DNA from: Leuctra nigra
Taxonomy: Eukaryota > Arthropoda > Insecta > Plecoptera > Leuctridae
Assembly: GCA_934045905.1 (NCBI GenBank)
Contig: OW203762.1
Location: forward strand, 26,940,345 to 27,004,344
Length of the DNA: 64,000 nt
Direction of reading: 5' to 3'
Position numbers and translations under genes: made by a program. The notes beneath the pieces are model-generated. The model did no database searches. It saw only the letters and a program-made list of their open reading frames with translations, and was not told the origin of the DNA. This document shows, one piece after another, positions 1-12,000 of the stretch. Numbering within the stretch: the first letter of the stretch is position 1; the number at the start of each line of letters is the position of its first letter.

Positions 1-3000
1 CCCAGAGGATTAACAACGCTGGTCGCTTTCTGCACAACACTTCGCAGCGTATCTACTTCATGCTTCACAGCCACACGATCTCGCTTGCGGCCTCCTTCCC
101 ACTCCTAAAATATAAAACAAAATGTCATCCAAAAGACGTCATAAACATACAGCTTCTGAACCTTTTAGTCAAACTACACCACTAGTAATTCCATTTTCAA
201 TCCATATAAAAATTACAAAAATACGGGATTAACACTCGTCTGGTGGCGCGATCACTCGAAGCATAGTCTCAGATCTGCATTAATTTTTGTGTACTTATTG
301 ATAATCAATCATGCAATACACAATCCCTGAAAAATTTAAACACTTCTCGTGTCTAGATTCTGAGATCATTTGAGTTTTCTCCCCCATGTTATTTTATGGC
401 AGCTAAATAAAATCGTGACATTTTTAAGCTAAAATGAAGTTCTAATTTTTTTGTACCGTTAGATTTTAACAAAAAACTTTTTTTCTGGTAGATCTACGGA
501 CATACTATCAGGAAAAAAATTGAAAACAATACCAACGTGTGCTATTTTAAAAGTTATTAACCAAATTCAATCCGATTTTCCTATAGGTACCTCCCATGTT
601 ATAGTTTTGTTCGTTCTCAAAAGACATCAAATTGAAAACTCATTAATGGGTGGGTGTTGCAAGCTACAGGACAATGCATGAGTCTTTTATACTTAAATAT
701 AGTTGAACTGTTGTAAAAAGGTTTTTGAAATGGTAATTTCAAAAATAAATAAAAATGTGTTACTATATCGAGTGATTGATCCATTGATCCATTGATCGTT
801 AGCCAAAAATATTACATTTGAAAAATCTTATTCCGACATATATATTTAAATAGGTACCAACTAATGTCTGCAATTTCCGGGATTCGCAAAAAAAGTTTGC
901 AGTCCCCGTCCCGTCATATAACTATAATTTCAAAGCCGACCAACAATTAAAGTGACAATGATGTCGTGGACGTTTTCGGAACCATCTTGTAATGACATGG
1001 CAGTGGTGACGGTTTGTTCCGTTGGAGGTGTTCCGTTGGAGTGTTCCGTTTGTTCCGTTGGAGGTTCCGTTGGAGGGCACCTCCAACGGAACAAACCATC
1101 ACCACTGCCATGTAAAGTGACAATGTTGAATCTCCACCCCCAACCCAACATTGCTTGGAAACATACAACAGATGTTTATTATTAGAGAATGAACAAAACA
1201 CAGGAGGCACCTATAATAAGGAGATTATTTCTCATAGTTTCTTATCTTTGAAATAGCATACATTGGTATTGCCTTTAATTTTTGTCCTTAGGTAGGTTAT
1301 ATAGTATTTCCATCTGTCTACCAGAAATTAAGTTTTTTGTTAAAATCTCAGAATACACAAAAATTAGATATTCATCCAAAAAATTAATAATAGAGAACTC
1401 ACACTAGTCGTAGTATGAATTAAAAACGTGAAATAGTATGTACACTCCCCCAAATAATACACGGTACTCGAAAGAAAATGAATTGACTGATTAAGGTTTG
1501 ATGGCATCATCCCATGAAGTCAGTGCTAATGCAATATCTAACTCTTTTAGGTGAGCTCTGATTTCATTGATAATAACAAAGATTGATCGTCTAGGAACCG
1601 GCCCAGCAGCCAATACGTTTTGTACCAAGTACCATTTATTATTTGGGGGAGTGTACCTATTGAAAGTATACAATCTATAGGGTGTGTGTAGTCAAACAAA
1701 ACATTCTTATATATTGGGATACCGGTCATCTAGAAATCTTGATTCAAAGTCCGAATAAAACAAGTGAGTTTTAGAATGCGCGAAAAAGGCTCAATGGACC
1801 TATTCTATATCTTTTTTGATCTCGTCGCGACCGCCTTCATTTCACTGCCCGGCGAAATGAAGGCGGTCGCGACGAGATCAAAATGAGATATAGAATAGTA
1901 AATTGCTTACCACAACATTTTTACTTTGTTTAATGTTCAAGTTAAAGTTTGTAAGTTGAGTAGACACAGACAGATGTATTAGTAGGTTCTACTCACAATA
2001 TCAACTTTCTTTGATGGCGGAAGTTTGTTCGAGTCCAGATGATTTGCTTTATCTTCAAGATCCTTCTGCGTCTCGAGAATCTGTGCCACCAAGTGGCCCT
2101 GGTGACCATCACCTACCGCTGGAATATTATGTGGAACCTGGAATAAAATAATACTGTTCAATATGTATACTGACTTCCACAGTCACAGGTCATCCTTATT
2201 CTTAAACTTACAACTAGGAAAACGCTCAGTGTACCGCGTTGATGTACAAGCACCGATAAGTGCTCCTACCAAACACGATACATGATACGACACGATACGA
2301 TACGATTTTCTTTGCAACTTTCTAATTTCCATATACAATATGGTTCTGTAAGAACTGAATAACAGATCCATGTGTCGGGACTTAGTACCTTCTTTTCTAA
2401 AAATCTCTTTTGATAAATCTTTCTCAACTCTTAAAATGGCAAAAAAAAGTAGCTACAGTACCACCCTACCTATGTAGTAAATACTTGACCAATTTGGTCG
2501 AAAATGTTTAAAACTAAATTGTGATATAATGTTGGTTTTGATTACCATGCAAAATTTGAACTTAATGGGAGCATTTTGATTTTCAACCAATCGGAAGATT
2601 GTTTTAAATTTAAACCAATTGGTGGATTTGACTGAAACTGTGTAAAATTTCATAAAATGTTGGTCTAAAAAACTGGTCTAAATGACTTGGCAAAATTTCA
2701 AATTGATCCGACCAACTAATCAGACGATAATATTATCAAAATTTAAACCAATCAACCGATTACAAAAAAAGGATCTGCAAACTGCAGAGTTTGTTTTAAC
2801 ATGTGTGCAAAATTTCAGCTTGATCAGTGAAACGGTGCGGCCTGTAGGTATATCTTCAGTAACAGAAAAACAAACATAACAAAAAAGCAGGTCCAAGTCA
2901 AAAGAGCGAAAAGGAGATGTTTGCTTCGCTTGCTCTACATTCACTCGAATTTCACTAATGTATCATTTCTATTGCACAGTGAAGAAACAGTAGGTAACCT

Positions 3001-6000
3001 AGTACAACAGCAGTATCTTTCAAATAATTATCAGTAGTTAGGTATATATGACAAACCTTTTCTTCCTCAACGGCTGCTTGTTTGGATTCGACTATCAAGA
3101 AATTGTCATCATCTTGATCTTGGCTGGTATCATTGTCGGTAATCACGTTGACTTTTCCAGTGACAATTCTAAAGAATTCAATCATTTGTATGACAGTACG
3201 ATGTACATGAACAATTAGATGCTCCATTGCCTTACACTTTACCATGGTTGTCGATTTATGCAAAAGTGAAAACAACTGTAGGTATGTTTGTTAAATTAGC
3301 TTCTGTGTGTAAAATTAAGTTAATAACTTAGGTAAACATTTTACAATCCCTCTGGCATTTTGTAACGAAGCACGAATTATCACATCATTGTCATCAGGAA
3401 ATGACAGACAGCTACGATTTTTATGAACATTCTTATGATTTGATCTGGCTGATTGGAAATTAAATTGCAATGAAAACATGTCATCTCACCCTGGCTCGTC
3501 TACTCGTGGGACGTCACCTCGGTCTCTTATTCTTGGTGCCGCGGGTCGAGCACTGGCAGGTCGCGCAGTCGGTGGTCGCACAGACATCGGACGCCTTGCA
3601 GGAACTTTCTCAGTCGCCCGCTCATTTCTGTGTACAAGAAAACCTTTTAAATTCACTGACAGTACCAATCTTACAATATTTTTTATTAACCCGATGTAAC
3701 ATCATGCCAGTATTTTTCCATTCGTATCAAAATCTGTTGAGCATTTTCATTGATTGAATAATAATTACCCTTCTACGATCGCAGAAGACGTATCTCCTCC
3801 TTGTCTAGACGCAGTTTCCTCCGACTGGCCTCCAGTTGGTTTCAGTGCCGATGCCTGTCGCTGTCTTAAATGAGCAGATGGCGGTCTCTTCATCTCCACG
3901 TCCTGCAAATGAGTATAACAATAATGCCTTGAAACAAACAAGATTCTCAAGGTCGATGTTTCAAGGATGTACAAGGATGTATCAAACGTCAAAAGTTTAT
4001 TTTACATTTCGAACAGTTGTTCGAACTATGTGTAAACTTAGAATTGTTTAGAATGCTTTAAACACGAAGTTTTGAACTGCCGTTGGACGTTTGAAGCATC
4101 CCCGCTATAACCTAAAAAACTATGACACCTCCCACTGCATTATTTCAAAATTAAAATTAAATGAATATCAAAATGAATACTAAATGATTGCCATGTCCCA
4201 AGTGTAAACACTTTAATTAAACCTAATCTTGTATCTCTGTGATGATACATTTTATCTCACATTTACTTGTTGTTGAAGACGAGTGGTGTTGTCTTCATGC
4301 TTGAGATCAGTTGTCACATTGTCAAGCGATTCGTCCACAGGAGCAGCAGCATCACTTTCTCTGTTGCCTCCAGCATCGATTATTTCCCCCATCAGATCAG
4401 CTCCAGCCGCATGTATTCTAGTTACAAATTGTTGGTTAATTTTAGCACTAATAAGCACCAAATTAAGCGCATTTTATTATGTTAATATTATTTCTACTTT
4501 CCAGAAATTAATTTTAAGTTGCATTCCCTCTAGTCCCCATAACTTGATGCTGTCAGTAAAATAAATTGTAATAAATTAATTTTCCCAATGAACAACTCAC
4601 TCAGTTTCCTTTTGAATAGTGGTTCCGCCGGAGGGAACCCCCAAGCTCTGAGCAGAGGGTTTTGGTTTAGAATTCTGGCCCACATTTGATTTTATAGATT
4701 TCTTTCTGTCAATATCTTTCACTTTGCTTTTTTCTTGTGGCTGTGCAGGCTGCTTTGTTGTTTTTGATGGTGGCGAAGGTTTACTTTTGGACGCCTTAAA
4801 TTAAAATTTAAATAATTTTTGGAAATTAGTGTGGGTATACAGTTCGTTTTTCTATATTTGAACTCTCAACAGCGTGTGCTGCTGATAGTCAGTTTTTCTG
4901 CTAGGCTGAGAAAGACTACATTGCAAGGTAAGCTCGCAATGAAGTCTTTCTCGGCCTAACAGAAAAACTGACGGTGGCTCCATCTGGTGAGAGGTCAAAC
5001 ATAGGAAGAACAAACTGTAGATAAGCTTAATTAAAAATAGGTATCAATGTCATGAATGCTTACTTCATTCGTTGCTGGTTTAGAAGTTGAAGCCTTGGTT
5101 GACGCTGCTGCATTTCTCTTTTGTGATCCTTGCTCAGCACCTTTTCGCTGAATGTGAAACAATCATAAAATAAATTATGTAATATGTACCTATGAACTGC
5201 AAATTTAAAAGATTTGACCACTGGTGGGATTCGAGCCTGGACCTTTAGATAGCTGGTCAAATATGCTCTACTAACTGAGCATTCAAATTTGCAGATTTTA
5301 TAATACATGACTTTTGATTAGATTCCAATCATAATTTCAGCAGCTTCCAATTTATGAATTTAATAATATTCTTATACCCATTACCTACTTATTTTAGTTT
5401 TTCCAATAGACAACATCATAAATTATCTAGTTAGCTCTGCTTTTCAAAAAATTTCATATGCAGTACCGTGATCCAAGTATCTATTATGGTTTTTCAACAA
5501 TGGATCATAACCATAATAGATACTTGGATCACGGTACTGCATATGAAAATTTTTGAAAAGCAGAGCTAACTAGATAATTTATGATGTTGTCTATTGGAAA
5601 CGCACAGCTAAATTAATGAATGATTTTTGTTAAATGTATTATTGATATAGCATTGGTTTAGTATTGCATGTGTTTTGTAATTTGTTGAAAGGATAATTCA
5701 GGATATTTAAAAAAAACTATACCTGTTTGAATTAATTTCAGTTTGAAATCATTTGAGTGCAAAAGGCAAGTGTGAACATTGATTTCAAGTTATTTCTTCT
5801 AACAGGGGATATGATTTATTGTAAAATCGATAAGGCAGCACGCAGCGATTCTTAAAAAACAACAACATGAGAAAATGTCATGTGAAATGGTAACATTTCT
5901 GCTGAGGTAATTAATTTAGATCAGTTATTAACTTTCCTAACGTATTAACTTTCTTAACACACTAAAAACAAAATGGGATATTTTTCCAGAAAACTATGTC

Positions 6001-9000
6001 CAGAAAATAATCTGACCACCATCTATATACTGACCTTGTCGTCCAAAGCTCTTCCAATAGCTTGTAAAAGCTCATTAGTTTTTGTTGGCTCATGTCCAGC
6101 AACAATTTTTGTTGGTCGAACAGTAAGGTGAATTCCTGTCGAGCTAACTGTAAAAGATCAAGTATGTTTAAAAAAAGAAGTACGTGTACCTACTATAGAA
6201 AATTACCTCCATGATTTGCATTGTGTATTTTCAGCAGTCACAGATTGAAGTTAACACATATTCTATGAGCTGGTTAATATTTACCAAACTGAGAATTTTC
6301 TTTGCATCTAGATCATTAGCTACTAGTACTACTTATGCAAATGTAGGTACCTATGAAAATGTCTTGTAAGCAAATGTCGGCTTAAAATAAAGTTGTTTCA
6401 TACACGATAAAACCCATTTCATTTCAAATAATACTTGTATGCTTGTTTGCTGTTGTGAGTGTGTAATAATTTGTACATATACCGATTAATCAGTAAAAAT
6501 CTGAAATTTGCCAGATATTTCTAGTTTGATGAGTGCTAACTGCTAGTGGTGCTAACTTACTGACAGCATCGACAACTTTTTGTAAAAAAGCAATCTTCCC
6601 CTCCTTATCTTTGATATTCTCGTGGTTCATTTCATCTTGCGTAAGAACACCATCGAGATATCCAGTACTTCGAATAACCTGGAAAAAAAGAGGGAAAAAA
6701 TAATGCTGTGGTATTGTGGGCTGGCTCAATCTTACAGTTTCGAGGTAAAGTTAACTTAAAGGTAAAGTTAACTTAAATTTAGGTCACTCATTATTCCACG
6801 GGATAGTAATTCGAAGAATACACTGACATACGCGACATTAGGTCTGTTCGTTTTGCTTACTGCACTTTACTGCTCACTGCAAATCCGTTCGTTTTGCATC
6901 AAACTTGCTGTTCCCTCACTGCGATTGTGTTCGATTTGACACTGGCAGTAGCTGCGCAGTGACTGCTCTTACAGCTGGGTAGGGAGGTGATGTAAATGCA
7001 GTAACTTTGCAGTAGGCGGCAAAATGGCCGATGTTTGAAATGTAAAATGTGTTTCTTATGGATGGATAGTGAAAAAACGCCTAAGGAGGAGGGAAATGAG
7101 TATTTGTTTCAGAGTTTAGTTTAGTTATATGTTATGAAATGATACATATTTATATAAAAATGCATTGGGATTAGACAAGAATTCTATAAATGCAGAACAT
7201 AACCTCACTTATTTTTACATTCTTCCCGCCAAATTCACAAACCTCCCAACCAATAGGAAAAGGCCAACCTGCCATCCTGCTGCAAATGCGTTCGTTTTGT
7301 GTTGGTACAGCAAGCTACTGCAAGAGTTACCAGGGCCTACTGTAAGCTGCTGCTACTGCAACTGCAGTAAGCTAAACGAACAGACCTATTGTGTGATTGG
7401 TCTAGTCATAACAGATTTAGCACATTTTTTTTTTTATCTAATCCAAATAGGGACATTGGGCAGTCTCGTGACATTTTATTCCAGTCAATTCTAAATAGAG
7501 GTTTTTGGCTTCCCGCTCAAAAAGATTTCTAGATTTATCGACGCAAGTTCTCAGAGCTTAAGTGGATTCCAATTCCATCTATAAGGTAATTAGTTCATGG
7601 TCTTGTGGTGTTGAGGACTGAGACTTTTGCGATTACTTCTCTATGTACACAGTTACATATAGTATTTTATTTATTTATATATATTTTACATATATTTATT
7701 ATTTATTTATTTATTAAATAAATAATTTTATAAATAAATAAATACATTTATTATTATAAAATAAATCCCCTGGCTGGTGCAGTGTGTGACGTCAGTGCGA
7801 TGACCCTTTGCCATTAAGATTCAAACAGAATGAAGCACCGGTCATAATATTACCTCGGTACCCACAATCCAAACGTGCCTACTATCAGGAATGCTACCTT
7901 CTAATCTTCTAGCTAGATGGTGGTTCATACACACGACAAGTCTATAAAACTCTCTGCATTTTCAATCATGACTGAATAGCAGAGTTCTGGCAAGTACTAG
8001 GTCACGCTATAGATGTCAGCCAAATTGAGAGAGCACTGTCCGCAAGGGTAAAATTAAGGAAAATGAAGCTTCTGTGTGTGCTCTTCCTTCATTTGATTTT
8101 AACAGTGCAGACATCTAGTCCATAATTTCCGCGGATTGTGCTATTTATTCGCTTGACTTTGTTGAGGTTCTCTTATGCAAAATTAGGTATTATTAATAAA
8201 AATCACTCAAACCCCAACACACAATGTAGTATAGGTATATAAAATAATAGTTGGAAACAGTTAATAACTCTTTTTAATGATCTTTTTCAATCCACAAACA
8301 TCACAAAACTCATACAACCATCAAAACTCTTCCAACAATCAAAACTTCTACTAATCAATACAAAATGTTTTCCTTTCCTAAGCCCTCTTGATCTGTTGTT
8401 TGGCTAGGCCATAACAACTCGCCCCCAACAAAACATGTCCTTTAAACTAAAAATTGAAATGACAGTGGCACATTAATCTTCTAAAAATCTCTTTGTGAGA
8501 TAGTCTGTTACTGTTCTTCTTCTTCTGTTCGATCTACGTAAGAAACCGAGTGAGGAGGCGAGACTGCTGTCGTCGTTCTCCTGTTCTTCTCCATCTTGTG
8601 GTTGATAGTGCCGTGAGGAGGCGAGACTGCTGTCGTCGTTCTCCTCTTCTCCATCTTGAGGTTGATAATGCCGTGCGGAGGCGAGACTGTTGTCATCGTT
8701 CTCCTCTTCTCCATCTTGAGGTTGATAATGCCGTGCGGAGGCGAGACTGTTGTCATCGTTCTCCTGTTCTTCTCCATCTTGTGGTTGATATTGCCGTGAG
8801 GAGGCGAGACTGCTGTCGTCGTTCTCCTCTTCTTCTCCATCTTCTTCGGCAATACCCTCAACATTTGAAGACGAACTTCGAGTTGGGGCTGCGATTAGTT
8901 CACTAACGTGAACTTTGATAGTAGAACCGGAAGGAGGGATTTTTGAAAGACAAACTACTGACGGATTCAAGAATGCAGTGATCTTGTATGGTCCAATATA

Positions 9001-12000
9001 TTTTGGTGCAAACCCTGCATGGAAATAGCGTGCAGCATCTGATTGTTGATGATTGCGTCTACGTACTATATCTCCGGTTTTAAAACCATGTTCACGCCTA
9101 CCTTTGTTCGACCGCTTGGTATACTGCTGTTGATAATGCTGTGTGTTCTGCGTTGCTTCCTGGCGCATTTGTTGAGTGTTCTTATCATTTTCCTGTACAA
9201 ATGTACTCTGCTGCCAGTCACCAGGCCTTAACAATTTCCGACCAATCATCAACTCGGCCGGAGAGAATTGTGTAGCTTCGTTCTGTCTACATCTCAATTG
9301 AAACATTATTCCAGGCAAAGCTTTGTCCCAGCTTCGGTGTTGACTATCATCTTTGATAGCAATTCGTAGTTGCTTTTTCACTTCTTGGTTCCTTCGTTCA
9401 TCTGGATTTGCCTGGGGGTGATAAATCGGTGTTGTCCATCGCCTTGTCATCCAACGATTGTGTGCCGCTTTCCAGCTTCTAGCGTTGAAACGTGTATCAT
9501 TGTCTGATATGATTGCTGATGGATATCCCCAACGAGGAAAGATTTCCACCTCCATCAATCTGATTATATGTGCAGTGCGAGAATTGCTGATTGCAAAGGC
9601 CTCAACCCATTTAGAATGATTATCTGTCACAGTTAATATAAATTTCTTTCCAGATGAAGTTCGCGGATATGGACCCATAAGATCAATACTTATCACCTCT
9701 CCTGGGTAACGTGCTAAGCGAGGTTGCTGCATACCCAAAGTTTTTCCAACATGAGTCTTCTTTTCCTGGCAATCTTCACAAGTTCGAACATAGTCACGAA
9801 CGTCACGAGACAGCCCAGGCCACGTAAATCTATCCTTGATCGCTCTTGCAGTTTCTCTCCAACCTGGATGTCCGGCCTCTTCACTGTCGTGGTAATGATA
9901 TAAAACCTGATTTACCTTGGTTTTTGGAACCAATGGCCTAAAAAGCTCCTGACCCTTTACCTTGACTTTTTGGCAAATTAATCCATCTTGTAATGTATAC
10001 CGACATGGAGGATCATCTGACTGAATTTTTCCCCTCAAATCTTCAATATGTTTGTCTTGTCCTTGCCAATCTTTGACCTTATTGATAATAGTACCCGATA
10101 ACAATCTAATTGGGCATATTCTTAGAGCAGAGTCTTCATTTACATCATACGTTGGTGTTGACATTCTTCTCTCGCAAACAGGATCTTCTTCTAACAGAGG
10201 GCCCTCAGGAAAACGAGATAAAGCATCTGCTGCAATATTGGTAACTCCTTTAACGTGTTCCACTGTAAAATCAAATTCTTGGAGCGTCAAGGCCCAGCGC
10301 AATAGTTTTCTATTCTTGTCTTTCCACTTATCAAGCCACTGAATAGCTCCACAATCGGTACGAAGTGTAAAGTGCCTTCCTTCTAAGTAGAGACGAAACT
10401 TATTGCATGCCCAAACAACACCTAGGCATTCATTTTCACAGGCTGAATAATTTCTCTGAGCATTACTCAACTTGCAACTTGCATAGTTAACAATCTGTCG
10501 TTTCTCTGGGTCTCCAGGAACAGTCTGATAAAGTACAGCTCCTAGTCCAATGTCGCTTGCATCCGTTTGTAAATACAACGGCCGCTCATGATCTAGTCGA
10601 TGGAGACACTGATCATTTGCTACTAATCTCTTCAGCTCTTGAAAGGAAGCTTCTTGCTCTTCTCGCCATTCAAAACGTCGTCCCTTCTTTAGTAGTACCT
10701 GTAGAGCAGCTGAGGCCTCTGTTCTACCAGATATGAAACATCCATACCATTGTATCAAACCCAAGAATCTCTGTACGTCCTTTACTGATCTAGGCCGAGG
10801 AAATTCTGCTACCGCCCGTATTTTCTCAGGCTGCATGCTAATGTTCACACTATCTAACACATGACCAAGAAAATCAATCTGTGAATAAGCAAATTTACAC
10901 TTCTTCAGTTGACATGTGAGTCCCGCCTGTGACAGCCTAGTTAACACCTTCTGAACATGCACCAGGTGTTCCTCAAATGTCTCTGACACTATGATGATGT
11001 CATCAATGTAAACACGACAAAACGTTTCTGTGTATCCTCGCAAAATCTCGTCCATTACACGTTGAAAATGGGCAGGAGCATTTTTCAGGCCAAATGCCAT
11101 TACATTCCAAACATACACACCTCGTGGACATGAGAACGCTGTCTTCATTTTATGATTCGGATCCATCTTTATTTGCCAAAATCCCGACCTCATATCAAGA
11201 GCAGTAAAGTATTTTCCCTTGGAAAGTTCATCTAATGTCCAATGAAGATTTTGCATAGGATACGGATCACTCACTGTTTTTGAATTAACTCGACGGTAGT
11301 CCACACAGAGTCTATGACCTTTACCTAGTCCTTTTGACGCCAGAATTGCTGGAGAGCACCATGGAGAGTTACTCTTCTCAATAAGACCTCTGCTCTCCAA
11401 ATCATCCACTAACTCGTTCAGAATTTCCCTCTTCTCTGGTGTGTAGTGGTATCTTGGAGCAACAATGGGAATTTCGTCAATCGTAGTAATCTGATGAGGT
11501 TTACTTCGAGCACAACCTAATTCTTCACGTAAAACAGTAAGTCCAGGCTCAGGTTGATTTAGCACACTCAGAAGTCGATTTTTGTCTTCTGGTGATAAAA
11601 CTGGATCAATATTTACATCTTGAATGGTTAAAATGTTATTGTATGTCATGGGTTTCTGACTCTGCTGGAAGAAGGGCACAGTAACTCGCTCCTCTGTTCC
11701 AAGAATTATAAATTCTTTTTCAAAATCAAGAATTGCCCCATTTGCCCTAAAAAAATCTAATCCCAAAATCAAGTCTGTACACAAATCATTCACTGCAATT
11801 CCACATAGCTCCAAATGCAGTCCACCAACCTCACACAATGTAGAAAAATCACCCAATGTTTGCATACTTAATCCATTAAGTGCAAGATGAAGTGTTGAAA
11901 TATTACTTGGTGACTTTAATTGAAGCCCCAAAGTTTGAGCACATTTAAAACTAATACATGTAACCTCAGCTCCTGGATCTAATGTCCCAATCACTACAAT

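Noticed and set aside
1491..1673. Minus-strand frame with [20 protein letters not shown], considered as an IFT54 exon
   Set aside because: It lies within a TIR element, lacks splice sites in phase, and the exons at 1997-2137 and 1-104 already join to the expected family sequence.
7165..7494. 109-residue plus-strand ORF
   Set aside because: It overlaps the end of the Harbinger-like element and runs into a poly-T stretch; no homology.
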